Of a DNA stretch of 35,172 bases, positions 14,503-22,411 are shown piece after piece; the first letter of the stretch is position 1; each line of letters begins with the position of its first letter. The stretch spans positions 1 to 35,172 of the forward strand of contig JAPLJS010000079.1 of the NCBI GenBank assembly GCA_026388545.1, given 5' to 3'. The notes under the pieces were generated by a model. It did no database searches, was not told where the DNA came from, and saw only the letters and a program-made list of their open reading frames with translations. A program made the position numbers and the translations under genes. This DNA is from Deltaproteobacteria bacterium. Lineage in GTDB: Bacteria > Desulfobacterota > Syntrophia > Syntrophales > UBA2185.

Positions 14503-16665
14503 ATGAACAATCTTAATGCTATTTTTTCGCCGGAATCCGTTGCCATTGTAGGCGCCTCCAACACACCGGGAAAGGTAGGGCATGATATTTTTGCCAATAT
14601 CTTGAGCGGCCACTATCAGGGTACACTGTATCCGGTCAATCCCAAGGCCAGGTCAATTCTCAGTGTCAAAGCATATCCTTCGATCAGTGAAATACCTGAT
14701 AGCGTGGATCTCGCAATAATGATTCTCCCACCCATGGCTTCCCTTGCCGCAATAGAAGAGGGTATAAAAAAAGGGATAAAGGGATTTGTCATTGTCTCGG
14801 CAGGTTTTCGGGAAGTCGGAGGTGAAGGGCTTGAAATTGAAGAAAGGATGGTCTCTGTCTGCAGAGAGGCGGGGGTTCGACTTGTCGGTCCCAACTGCCT
14901 CGGTGTGATTAATCCCCTTCCAACCGTCAGTTTGAATGCCAGTTTCTCCGCCCGTATGCCGTCACCCGGCAATATTTCTTTTATTTCCCAGAGCGGAGCG
15001 TTATGTACGGCAGTCCTCGATTTTGCCGCAGACAGGGATATCGGTTTTTCAAAGTTTATCTCCATAGGCAACAAGGCGGATGTCGATGAACTGGATCTTT
15101 TGCAGTTCTTTCACGAGGATCCTGATACGGCGGTTATCATGCTTTACATAGAAGAACTGCGAAGGGGCGCCGAGTTCATAAGAACCGTAAAAGAGATTAC
15201 GTCAGGGGCGAGACCGACACCGGTTTTGGCCATAAAGTCGGGACGGACAAAAGCAGGCGCCATGGCTGCGGCTTCTCATACGGGCGCTTTAGCCGGAAGG
15301 GACGCAGTATACGATGCTATCTTCAAGCAGGCCGGCATCATCCGGGCTGACTCCATTGATGAGCTTTTTGATTATGCAAACGTTTTTTCCTACAAGCAGG
15401 AGAGCAAACTGGGAAAACGGAGAAGAATACTGCCAAGAGGAAACCGTGTTGCCATTGTCACCAATGCAGGAGGACCGGGGATACTGGCAACGGACATGAC
15501 GGTGTCATCCGACCTTGTCCTTGCCGAATTCCAGAAAGAAACGATTGATGATCTTGCAAGCCACCTGCCGTTGACAGCGAACATTCACAATCCCGTCGAT
15601 GTCATCGGAGATGCATCCTACGAGCGCTACGAGAATGCGCTCAAGGCAGTGATCAGGGACGACGGGGTCGACGGGGCCCTCGTTATCCTGACACCCCAAT
15701 CCATGACGGATGCCCTCGGTACGGCACAGGCCATTGTACGGGTTGCGAGAGGAGCCGGGAAACCGATCATATGCTGCTTCATGGGTATATTCGATGTTTC
15801 TGCCGGTGTGAAATATCTTCAGGAGAATGGTTACCCCGTTTACAGGTTTCCGGAAAACGCGGCAAAGGCGTTCGGAGTAATTTACCGATATGCCCACTGG
15901 CTGCAAAGAGAACATCTCCCGCAGTTTACCCTGACACACGATAGTGTTGGGGCGGCAAACATTATTGCACAGTTTCTTGCTCAAGGGAAAACACATCTGG
16001 ATGGGTTGGACAGCGTTGAAATTTTGAAGTGTTACGGATTTAATGTCCTGCCGGCGCATCTGGCGAAAAGTGAGGATGAGGCTGCAGAGTACGCGGAAGG
16101 CATGACTTTCCCGGTCGTTATGAAGATTACTTCCGAGCAGATCCTCCATAAGACGGATGTATGTGGGGTTGCCTTAGGAATCAGAAGCAAAGAGGAGGCA
16201 AAGGCAGCCTTTCGTGAAATAATTGAGAATGCGGGGAAGTTCAGGCCGGATGCCGAAGTTGACGGAGTTATGGTTCAGAAAATGGCCATGCAGGGGGAAG
16301 AAATAATTCTCGGCATGAATCGAACTCATTTCGGTCCCTTGCTGATGTTCGGCCTCGGCGGAATCTTTGTTGAGGTTTTTCAGGATGTGGTGTTTCGTCT
16401 CGCGCCGATATTGAGAAACGAGGCCCATAGAATGATTCAAGAGATTAAGGGATATAAGCTCCTTACGGGATTTAGAGGGCGTCCGAAAGCGGATATTGAA
16501 GCGATTGAGAAAGCTGTGGTAAGTCTGTCAAGTCTGGTTTTCAACCACCCGGAGATCAAAGAAATGGATATAAATCCGCTTATCGTTCACGGGGAAGGAC
16601 AGGGAACTACCGTGGCGGACTGCAGAATCATCCTTGAGGCAACCGGTAACTCGATAAAACAATAA
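14503..16665 (+). CDS. ADP-forming acyl-CoA (acetate-CoA) ligase, fused alpha-beta subunits
   Basis: The 720-residue protein contains, in order, a CoA-binding Rossmann domain (VAIVGASNTPGKVG, 13-26), succinyl-CoA-ligase-like domains with GPNCLGVINP and SQSGAL, the phospho-His loop ASHTGALAG (His259), a middle domain, and a C-terminal ATP-grasp domain (about 495-715). It interconverts acyl-CoA plus ADP and phosphate with free acid, CoA and ATP, giving substrate-level phosphorylation in anaerobes. The acyl specificity (acetyl, propionyl, aryl) cannot be read from sequence. Some bacterial relatives are instead Pat-type acetyltransferases, but these carry a GNAT domain that is absent here. AAGGA precedes ATG 14503. 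Confidence 0.9.
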   Translation: MNNLNAIFSPESVAIVGASNTPGKVGHDIFANILSGHYQGTLYPVNPKARSILSVKAYPSISEIPDSVDLAIMILPPMASLAAIEEGIKKGIKGFVIVSAGFREVGGEGLEIEERMVSVCREAGVRLVGPNCLGVINPLPTVSLNASFSARMPSPGNISFISQSGALCTAVLDFAADRDIGFSKFISIGNKADVDELDLLQFFHEDPDTAVIMLYIEELRRGAEFIRTVKEITSGARPTPVLAIKSGRTKAGAMAAASHTGALAGRDAVYDAIFKQAGIIRADSIDELFDYANVFSYKQESKLGKRRRILPRGNRVAIVTNAGGPGILATDMTVSSDLVLAEFQKETIDDLASHLPLTANIHNPVDVIGDASYERYENALKAVIRDDGVDGALVILTPQSMTDALGTAQAIVRVARGAGKPIICCFMGIFDVSAGVKYLQENGYPVYRFPENAAKAFGVIYRYAHWLQREHLPQFTLTHDSVGAANIIAQFLAQGKTHLDGLDSVEILKCYGFNVLPAHLAKSEDEAAEYAEGMTFPVVMKITSEQILHKTDVCGVALGIRSKEEAKAAFREIIENAGKFRPDAEVDGVMVQKMAMQGEEIILGMNRTHFGPLLMFGLGGIFVEVFQDVVFRLAPILRNEAHRMIQEIKGYKLLTGFRGRPKADIEAIEKAVVSLSSLVFNHPEIKEMDINPLIVHGEGQGTTVADCRIILEATGNSIKQ

Positions 16666-16707
16666 TGTTTATAATAGTTTATATTTTATAACAATATCCA
16701 ACCAGTC

Positions 16708-16727
16708 ATTCCCGCGGAGGCGGGAAT
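16708..16727. repeat. REP-like palindrome
   Basis: ATTCCCGC and GCGGGAAT form an 8-bp perfect hairpin with a GGAG loop, within the context CATTCCCGC...GGGAATCCAG. This is a very common intergenic palindromic repeat type in many bacterial genomes. It lies between the acyl-CoA synthetase and elbB genes and may double as a 3' mRNA hairpin. Confidence 0.6.
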
Positions 16728-16816
16728 CCAGTATTTCATTGTAATTTTTAGCAGGTTTTTGTTATGTACCATACCAGCATAGAGGTAATCGATTTTTAGA
16801 TATAAGGAGGTAGAAG

Positions 16817-17485
16817 ATGGCAAGAGTAGGCGTAGTTTTATCAGGTTGTGGGGTATACGATGGCGCCGAAATCCATGAGGCAACCCTGACGCTTTTTTTC
16901 CTGGATAGGGCCGGCGCAGAGATCATCTGCATGGCTCCGAATGTTGATCAGATGGATGTGGTGAACCACATAAAGGGGGAGGCCATCGGTGAGAAGAGAA
17001 ATGTTCTGGTAGAGGCATCCCGCATTGCCAGAGGAGTAATTAAAGACATAAAAGATGTGAAAGCCGGTGATATCGATGCGCTGGTGTTTCCCGGCGGATT
17101 CGGAGCAGCGAAAAATTTGTGCAATTTTGCCGTGAAGGGAGCGGACTGCACCGTTAACCCCGGGGTCGAAAAATTGATAAAAGAAATGCATTCGGCAAAG
17201 AAACCTATTGGATTTATCTGCATTGCCCCGGTCATTGCAGCGAAGGTGCTGGGTTCATTTAACCCGCAGTTAACAATCGGCAATGACAAAGGTACGGCAG
17301 AAGCAATTGAGAAGATGGGCGGCAAACATGTCGTGTCTCCTGTTGAAAACGCCGTGGTTGACCAGAAAAACAAGATCGTAACCACCCCTGCCTATATGTT
17401 AGGTCCCACCATCTCCAAAGTTGCCCTGGGAATTGAGAAAGTGATCAATGAGGTGTTGAAGTTAGCAGGGCAAGGGAGAGGGTGA
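16817..17485 (+). CDS. elbB: ElbB/ES1-type DJ-1/PfpI-family glyoxalase-like protein
   Basis: This 222-residue protein matches ElbB (also called isoprenoid biosynthesis protein or glyoxalase-like) over its length: VGVVLSGCGVYDGAEIHEA at the N-terminus, VFPGGFGAAKNL near 90-101, and GFICIAPV with the nucleophile-position Cys135. DJ-1 superfamily members handle small aldehydes or act as chaperones; E. coli ElbB has weak glyoxalase activity. A strong AAGGAGG precedes ATG 16817. The gene ends 42 bp before truA on the same strand. Confidence 0.92.
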   Translation: MARVGVVLSGCGVYDGAEIHEATLTLFFLDRAGAEIICMAPNVDQMDVVNHIKGEAIGEKRNVLVEASRIARGVIKDIKDVKAGDIDALVFPGGFGAAKNLCNFAVKGADCTVNPGVEKLIKEMHSAKKPIGFICIAPVIAAKVLGSFNPQLTIGNDKGTAEAIEKMGGKHVVSPVENAVVDQKNKIVTTPAYMLGPTISKVALGIEKVINEVLKLAGQGRG

Positions 17486-17527
17486 AAGATGGGAATTTCT
17501 TTCAATGCCGTTTAAACAGGATCACAA

Positions 17528-18349
17528 ATGAGATACAAGTACAAAATCACCATTGAATACGATGGGACCAGTTACAGAGGCTGGCAGACACAGATAAATG
17601 CAAAGAGCGTTCAGGATACGCTGATACATGCGGCCGAGAAGCTGTTCGGAGAGTCAGTGGAGATCCAGGGGGCAGGCCGCACCGATGCAGGTGTCCATGC
17701 CCTCGGTCAGGTTGCCCACCTGGGTGCGACAAAGACAATGCCTCCTCGAAAGATACGGGAGGGTCTGAATGATCTGCTCCCATCCAATATTAATATACTC
17801 AACGTTGAGGAAGTTCCCGTTAGTTTTCATGCCCGCCATTATGCAATCTCGAGAAGCTATCTCTATATTATCTCAAAACACCGGACCGCCTTCGGGAAAA
17901 GGTATGTCTGGTGGGTGAGGGATGCGTTGGACATCGAGAAGATGCGGTCAGTCTGTGATCTTTTTGAGGGATTTCACGATTTTGCATCTTTTGCGGATAA
18001 ACGGCTTGATAAAGATACGTCCACAAAGGTCAAACTGGATGCGGTGGATATCAGAGAAGTGGATGGCCTGATTATCCTGAGATTTGTCGGCTCTCACTTC
18101 TTGTGGAAGATGGTCCGGAGAATGGTAGGGATCATCGTTGAAGCGGGGAGAGGAAGCCTGTCGTACCACGATGTAAAAAAAATGCTTACGCATCCTTCCG
18201 ACCTGCCGGCAAAGAACACGGCGCCGCCATCAGGCCTTTTTCTGGAGCGGGTTTTATATGAGGGCGACACAGAGAAACCGGCACAGACGGGTAGATTATT
18301 TTTCCTTTCAAATACCCTTGCCTCAAATCTTCCGGGAACCTCTCGATAG
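17528..18349 (+). CDS. truA: tRNA pseudouridine(38-40) synthase
   Basis: The 273-residue protein shows the full TruA pattern: ITIEYDGTSYRGWQ, the catalytic motif GAGRTDAGVHALGQ with Asp53, FHARHYAISRSY, and HFLWKMVRRMVGIIVEAGRG near the C-terminus. It isomerises U38-U40 in tRNA anticodon arms. The domain ends at about residue 248 (LFLERVLYEG). The last 25 residues are an unusual extension that overlaps the convergent AlkD-like gene by 164 bp. Confidence 0.95.
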   Translation: MRYKYKITIEYDGTSYRGWQTQINAKSVQDTLIHAAEKLFGESVEIQGAGRTDAGVHALGQVAHLGATKTMPPRKIREGLNDLLPSNINILNVEEVPVSFHARHYAISRSYLYIISKHRTAFGKRYVWWVRDALDIEKMRSVCDLFEGFHDFASFADKRLDKDTSTKVKLDAVDIREVDGLIILRFVGSHFLWKMVRRMVGIIVEAGRGSLSYHDVKKMLTHPSDLPAKNTAPPSGLFLERVLYEGDTEKPAQTGRLFFLSNTLASNLPGTSR

Positions 18350-19025
18350 CGTACCGGAGCATGGTTCGCGGCATGAGCCTGTAGTGTGCTTTCAGAAACA
18401 CTTCCTCCGCCATGTGATCACGTTTGCCGATCTCCCGGAGCATCCAGCCAACTGCTTTGTGAATCAAGTCTTCTGTATCGCTGAGCAACATACCCGCTAC
18501 ATGCAACGTCTCGGCAAACTCCCCATGCTTGATGTAGTGAAATGTTGCCATTACTGCAATCCTGCGTTCCCACAACAGGTTCGATGCTGCCAAGGCATGG
18601 AGCGGCGCCTTGCTTCTATATCTCAAATGAGGACCGACAATATGTTCAGCCGAAATATCCACCAAGTCCCAATTATTGACGAACCGGGTATTCTGAAGAT
18701 ACAGATTATATATCTTCTCTTGGAGAGAAACATCTCCTTTCGCATAGGCACGAACCATGATCAAGAGTGCCAACACTCGTGATTCATGGATGGAGGAGTG
18801 AAGTAATTTCACCGTCTCTGAAAGGGAAAGTCCCTGGAATTCTTTGGCCAGCTTTCTTATCTCCGGAACACGGATACCGACAAATACATCTCCCTCCCCG
18901 TATTCTCCCGGTCCTGTTTTGAAGAATCCTTGCAGCACTTCTGCTCTTTGTGGATCACCAAGCAACTGTAATCTTGCATGGATTTCTTGCACATTCATGA
19001 AGGATAACGATTTTGAAGCATCCAT
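18186..19025 (-). CDS. DNA alkylation repair protein (AlkD-like, HEAT-repeat)
   Basis: This 279-residue all-helical protein matches AlkC/AlkD-like DNA glycosylases: VGIRVPEIRKLAKEF near 49-63, NNWDLVDISAEHIVG (117-131) with the Trp-Asp pair used by AlkD, and a C-terminal ERFPEDLR. The family excises N3- and N7-alkylated purines without flipping the base. The domain should end near residue 232; about 45 further residues are read antisense to truA and are probably incidental. GGAG precedes ATG 19025. Confidence 0.88.
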   Translation of the reverse strand: MDASKSLSFMNVQEIHARLQLLGDPQRAEVLQGFFKTGPGEYGEGDVFVGIRVPEIRKLAKEFQGLSLSETVKLLHSSIHESRVLALLIMVRAYAKGDVSLQEKIYNLYLQNTRFVNNWDLVDISAEHIVGPHLRYRSKAPLHALAASNLLWERRIAVMATFHYIKHGEFAETLHVAGMLLSDTEDLIHKAVGWMLREIGKRDHMAEEVFLKAHYRLMPRTMLRYAIERFPEDLRQGYLKGKIIYPSVPVSLCRPHIKPAPEKGLMAAPCSLPAGRKDA

Positions 19026-19106
19026 GTTTCTCCATACTTTTTAAGTACAGTTTGCCAGCCTAACGGCAGAATTCAGCAGCGGCCACAGGCGGTCGGTCTT
19101 TAATGG

Positions 19107-20075
19107 TTAGCTTACCAGCAAGACTTTACCGGGCTGGCGAAATTCATGCACGACACGGATCGCTTCCTTTACTTCTGAAAGACTGAAACACTGAATCACA
19201 GGCAGCAAATTCGGATCTTCTGAAAGCATTCCCCAAAGCTCTTCTTGCGCAGTTGCTAATTGTCCCTGTGTCGCATTATCAAGCCAGCCGTCTATACCAA
19301 ATCCTTGCCAAATAATATTTTTGAAAAGAAGGGTCGAAGCATAAAGGGTAATCGGGCTGTCATCGAGTAAACCATAAGAGATCAGTCGCCCTCGATGTTC
19401 AAGTGCTTCAATTATTGCTAAGGTGGCTGAGCCTCCGACAGCATCAAGCACAGCGTGGAAACGTCCCTCTGCAATAGCACCCTGCAAAGTTTCTTCAACG
19501 CTTAAGCCTTTCGAAACGGTCTTTCCGGTTTCTGTATCAATGGCGACATAGCCCATGCCTTCCTGTACCAGCAACGTTGCTTTCAGCCTCTTACGCTGTG
19601 AAAGCTTGGTCAAGATACGTGCAATCACTGAGCGCCCCGCAGTAATCAAAAGACGGTTGCCTTCTGCAAGGTTGCATTCTTCAAGGAGGCCCCACGCTGT
19701 GAGTGGATTCAACGGAAACTGACACGCGATGGCATCAGAGATTTCGGCAGGTACGGGATAAACTCTTGATACCGGCGCCACAGCAAGCTCAGCCCATGCA
19801 CCAGGACTGCGAAAAGCGACACGCATGCCGGGGTGATAATCGGTGATGCCAGGCCCGCACGCAGTAATCGTCCCCACGCCATCAAAACCAGCAACTTGAG
19901 GAAAGATGGGTTTGATTCTGTAGCGTCCTTCAATAAATAGAAAATCAGCAGGATGGATTGGGCGACTGGCAACTCTGATCAATACCTGATCTTGCCCGGC
20001 AATTGGAGGTTCAATATCTTGAATTTTTAAAACATCTTGGGCTTTACCTGATTGTTCAAAAATGACGGCTTGCAT
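19107..20075 (-). CDS. Zinc-independent MDR-family oxidoreductase (quinone or enoyl reductase-like)
   Basis: This 322-residue protein is a medium-chain dehydrogenase/reductase. The GroES-like half carries RPIHPADFLFIEGRY and VAGFDGVGTITACG (about 40-75), and NPLTAWGLLEE (122-132) leads into the Rossmann half. The usual nucleotide glycine motif is weakly preserved (TAGRSVIARIL). Zinc-binding Cys and His residues of alcohol dehydrogenases are absent. It most resembles NADPH:quinone reductase or trans-2-enoyl-CoA reductase (MECR/ETR1) types. The substrate is unknown. GAAGGA precedes ATG 20075. Confidence 0.85.
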   Translation of the reverse strand: MQAVIFEQSGKAQDVLKIQDIEPPIAGQDQVLIRVASRPIHPADFLFIEGRYRIKPIFPQVAGFDGVGTITACGPGITDYHPGMRVAFRSPGAWAELAVAPVSRVYPVPAEISDAIACQFPLNPLTAWGLLEECNLAEGNRLLITAGRSVIARILTKLSQRKRLKATLLVQEGMGYVAIDTETGKTVSKGLSVEETLQGAIAEGRFHAVLDAVGGSATLAIIEALEHRGRLISYGLLDDSPITLYASTLLFKNIIWQGFGIDGWLDNATQGQLATAQEELWGMLSEDPNLLPVIQCFSLSEVKEAIRVVHEFRQPGKVLLVS

Positions 20076-20211
20076 TTTTCCTTCCTCTACGGGTTCATTT
20101 CACGCTTCGTCATGTCGCCGCAATGGACGTGCGTATGCGACGAAAACGACTCCCGGGAACCTCGATTCCGCAGCTGAATAAGGACTGAAATGCAGCTTTA
20201 TTTGTGAGACC

Positions 20212-20547
20212 TTATAACCTAATATTATCTTCACTTTTCGGAGGAGGTTTTGAAGCCGTAATATCCCAACAACCATCAGCACATTTGTACCCTCTTTCAA
20301 TCATGCATCTCTGGAAATCTTTCTGATGATTCACCTTAATAATTTCCAATACAATCACAACGGGAAAAATAATTATGAGTGGCCCGAACAAGAAATGTCC
20401 GCCTTGGTATCCGCTTAGCTTGGAACATTCCTCTCGGTCTAATAGAAAGTCGGATTGCGTTTTAGGCGATGGTATTGTGTACCGTTGTTGTGTAGCGCAA
20501 CCTATAGTCATGCCCATTATAAGAATGATTGCCAAAAGCCTTTTCAT
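20212..20547 (-). CDS. Small lipoprotein of unknown function
   Basis: The start chosen is ATG 20547 (111 residues), which gives a standard lipoprotein signal MKRLLAIILIMGMTIGCATQ. A 7-codon longer frame is possible. After the lipidated Cys17, a central hydrophobic segment (about 53-72, FLFGPLIIIFPVVIVLEII) could cross a membrane. The C-terminus carries paired Cys (RCMIERGYKCADGCW) that might form disulfides or be part of a glycine-zipper-like envelope protein. I do not recognise a specific family. Confidence 0.65.
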   Translation of the reverse strand: MKRLLAIILIMGMTIGCATQQRYTIPSPKTQSDFLLDREECSKLSGYQGGHFLFGPLIIIFPVVIVLEIIKVNHQKDFQRCMIERGYKCADGCWDITASKPPPKSEDNIRL

Positions 20548-20581
20548 AACGCCCCTTCGTATGAACAACTAAGAACAACTA

Positions 20582-20653
20582 TGGACACTTCCCTGTTTTA
20601 TTAAATCTGAACTATGTCATGGAGTTAAGTTAACAAAAACAGGGAAGTGTCCA
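20582..20653. repeat. 18-bp inverted repeat, MITE-like palindrome
   Basis: TGGACACTTCCCTGTTTT (20582-20599) recurs as its exact complement at 20636-20653, with a 36-nt AT-rich spacer. Perfect 18-bp arms in an intergenic space of an accessory region suggest a small non-autonomous mobile element or the paired ends of a lost one. A bidirectional terminator is possible, but the U-tracts lie inside the arms. Confidence 0.6.
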
Positions 20654-20660
20654 TAATTAT

Positions 20661-20762
20661 TCAAGGGTAATTGGTGGCTGTCCCCGATTTTTGCACAACT
20701 TTATGAAAATTCAGTAATTTCAAGAAATCTTTGAAGTCTGGATGAAGTTCGATCAATGCCAT
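20661..20762 (-). pseudogene. Truncated nucleotidyltransferase gene (5' remnant)
   Basis: From ATG 20762 the frame reads about 22 residues (IELHPDFKDFLKLLNFHKV), which look like the N-terminus of small nucleotidyltransferase-fold proteins that normally continue with a VGGYAV-type catalytic motif. After 20697 the frame enters a repeat sequence shared with 24683-24710 and stops at 20661, so the catalytic part is gone. It overlaps the end of the upstream small ORF (20701-20904) in another frame. The identification rests on a short stretch. Confidence 0.35.
20666..20690. repeat. Short dispersed repeat, copy A
   Basis: GGTAATTGGTGGCTGTCCCC plus GATTT here is nearly the same as 24683-24710, apart from a 3-4 base change in the middle. 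The copy coincides with the breakpoint of the truncated nucleotidyltransferase gene, suggesting it marks the end of an inserted or recombined segment. Confidence 0.55.
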
Positions 20763-20904
20763 AAACCATTCTCCGGTTGTATTCAATTGCATTAAAGCGG
20801 TCGGATATCGTTCGAGATAGCCAATACTGCTTCTCTTCACTGTCGTCACCGAGGCTAGTGAGTATCAGCACTTTCTTGTTTATCCGTGGCAATTCATTGT
20901 CCAT
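20701..20904 (-). CDS. Small conserved protein, possible antitoxin-like partner of nucleotidyltransferase
   Basis: This 67-residue protein resembles small conserved ORFs that precede nucleotidyltransferase genes, judging by KKVLILTSLGDDSEEKQYWLSRT, the arrangement FNAIEYNRRMVYG, and a C-terminal SRLQRFLEIT. AAGGA lies 9 nt before ATG 20904. Its expected partner immediately downstream is truncated. The function of the pair is not established; a toxin-antitoxin role is only an inference. Confidence 0.6.
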   Translation of the reverse strand: MDNELPRINKKVLILTSLGDDSEEKQYWLSRTISDRFNAIEYNRRMVYGIDRTSSRLQRFLEITEFS

Positions 20905-20987
20905 GAAAGTAAATCCTTTTCTGATTTTTTATCCATAACGATGCGGCTCATGCTCGCAATTTTACCGCGTTGCTATACAGACTCTGG

Positions 20988-21326
20988 TTAACCCCCAATT
21001 ATTTCGTTTAGCCCTTCAATAATTAAATCGATCTCTTCAGGAGATATTGTGGTAATCCTTTTCCCAAGGCGTGAAGTTGAAAAAGTACGAATTTGGCTAA
21101 TTTTAACCCAGGACTTTTTGGGGAGTTCCGGATTTGACAGTTCGAAGGTTAAAGGGAAGCCTGCTTTTTGGGGTTGACTCGTCAGCGCCATGGCTATAAC
21201 GGTGCCGGACCTCTCATTAAACACATCATGACTGAGTATTAAGACAGGGCGTTCACCGGATTGTTCATATCCTTTCGCTGGATCTAAATTCGCCCAGAAA
21301 ATATCTCCCCTCAATATCTTGGCCAT
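20988..21326 (-). CDS. mazF: MazF/PemK-family mRNA interferase toxin
   Basis: This 112-residue protein has the PemK/MazF fold signature: [32 protein letters not shown] at 6-37, VIAMALTSQ, and [18 protein letters not shown]. The family cleaves mRNA at short specific sites when freed from antitoxin. Its start overlaps the end of the upstream ribbon-helix-helix gene by 16 bp, standard for antitoxin-first TA operons. The cleavage motif cannot be predicted. Confidence 0.92.
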   Translation of the reverse strand: MAKILRGDIFWANLDPAKGYEQSGERPVLILSHDVFNERSGTVIAMALTSQPQKAGFPLTFELSNPELPKKSWVKISQIRTFSTSRLGKRITTISPEEIDLIIEGLNEIIGG

Positions 21327-21553
21327 TGGTCGATCTCCGGTGTAAAACCCTCTTCAGCAAGTGATCGTTCGTCTTTCATATCCAAGTTAGCGCATTCTCG
21401 TGCAAGACGGGACCGATCCAGGCGAGCGATTTTTTCTTCTACGGCTCGTTGAAAGGCTTTGCTGCGGTTGGGAAATACTTTTGACTGTACCAACCTGTCC
21501 AGCTTCTGGAGCAGGGATTCTTCAATTGTTATAGCTATTTTTATGGTACTCAT
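21311..21553 (-). CDS. Ribbon-helix-helix antitoxin of the MazEF-type pair
   Basis: An 80-residue protein. Residues 1-45 ([21 protein letters not shown]...[14 protein letters not shown]) form a ribbon-helix-helix DNA-binding domain. The C-terminal part ([17 protein letters not shown]) is an acidic toxin-binding tail, as in MazE-like RHH antitoxins. It should neutralise the downstream MazF and autorepress the operon. An AGAGGTG ribosome site precedes ATG 21553. Confidence 0.88.
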   Translation of the reverse strand: MSTIKIAITIEESLLQKLDRLVQSKVFPNRSKAFQRAVEEKIARLDRSRLARECANLDMKDERSLAEEGFTPEIDQWPRY

Positions 21554-21637
21554 AGCAACACCTCTGGGTATTACAATATATCATACCAAAAAAATATGCA
21601 ATAATCTTTAAGAAGGCTAATGAAAAAATCACCGGCG

Positions 21638-21801
21638 CAAGGAACGAGCGATCAGTTGGTAGGTGATCTATTTTTATTCTGCAAGCAGCCGTATTTAGGA
21701 GTATATTTTGTGGCCAAAATGGGCAGTCTCAGGCTCAATATAGGCAGTTTTTTAATCCTATTCTTTATGATATCTATTACTTATCTTGGTCCGACCCCAT
21801 T
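21638..21801. repeat. 160-bp direct repeat, copy 1
   Basis: About 164 bp from CAAGGAACGAGCGATC to GTCCGACCCCATT. It is roughly 85% identical by eye to 23623-23783, in the same orientation. Shared blocks include TTTTGTGGCCAAAATGGGCA and TTCTTTATGAT. It fills most of the gap between the antitoxin gene and the SRPBCC gene. A frame across it (21620-21862, plus) is probably not a gene. It is probably a mobile-element remnant. Confidence 0.75.
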
Positions 21802-21825
21802 ATATCCTCGCATCGTCATCCGCCA

Positions 21826-22302
21826 CTACATCTGCTTCTTTTTTCTCTTGTCCTCAAGGTGACGGTTCATAAACTCCTCGAGACCTTTCAATCTTCCCCC
21901 AAAATCCTCACTCTCATAGCGCTTGAGAAAGGTGTTGCCTTCCTCTGAAATCGAAGTAAAAACTTGCGTGAACGTTATTGTGAGAAGACCATCGCCGTTC
22001 ACATGGATCTCAATCTTGAAGCGAAACATATATAGATGCGGAGCTGTGAGCAGAAAATCGACAACTCTACTGTTTATATTATATTGAAGAGTGGTCCAGT
22101 ATAATTCAGTACTGTAAGGTTTTATGGTTCTAAAGATGGCGCCTTCTTCATTGTAACCGCTATTTGACCAGATTGTCTCGCACTCCCAGCCCGGAATCCA
22201 TTCTTCTTCTCTTTTCGGACACAGAAGCGGGAATACTTCTTCAACTGCTGCCTTACAGTGAATAACACCCTTTCTCATAAATTGTGTTGCCTGAAATAGC
22301 AT
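21826..22302 (-). CDS. SRPBCC/START-like domain protein
   Basis: This 158-residue protein shows the beginning of SRPBCC ligand-binding folds: IHCKAAVEEVFPLLCPKREEEWIPGWECETIWSNSG. Alternating beta strands follow, then a long C-terminal helix (GGRLKGLEEFMNRHLEDKRKKK). Such domains bind hydrophobic ligands or act in polyketide/aromatic chemistry, and none is specified here. AAGGGAG precedes ATG 22302. It starts 26 nt from an attC-like site, as a cassette gene would. Confidence 0.75.
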   Translation of the reverse strand: MLFQATQFMRKGVIHCKAAVEEVFPLLCPKREEEWIPGWECETIWSNSGYNEEGAIFRTIKPYSTELYWTTLQYNINSRVVDFLLTAPHLYMFRFKIEIHVNGDGLLTITFTQVFTSISEEGNTFLKRYESEDFGGRLKGLEEFMNRHLEDKRKKKQM

Positions 22303-22327
22303 AAAATTACTCCCTTGGTTTTATCAC

Positions 22328-22388
22328 GTCTAACGTACGGATCGGCGGCTGGGGCTTAGCCCCGGTCCGATGGATGCGTCTGTTCAAA
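22328..22388 (-). other. attC-like recombination site
   Basis: Read on the minus strand, this 61-bp segment lies 24 nt after the stop of the flavoprotein gene. It contains an imperfect inverted structure (ATCGG, CCGGGGC-TAA-GCCCC, then CCGAT) and ends in ACGTTAGAC, a perfect GTTRRRY R' box. The opposite box, TTTGAAC, is degenerate. The next gene starts 26 nt beyond. Length, fold and placement fit an integron attC, with one weak arm. Confidence 0.5.
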
Positions 22389-22411
22389 ACAGCATGGATG
22401 CATGGTCGTAA

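Noticed and set aside
20932-20978. ATAACGATGCGG...CCGCGTTGC palindrome as an attC site
   Set aside because: Too short (about 45 bp) for an attC and lacks recognisable R' and L boxes.
21620-21862. 80-codon plus ORF
   Set aside because: It lies across the direct repeat and the antisense end of the SRPBCC gene, and copy 2 of the repeat does not keep the frame.
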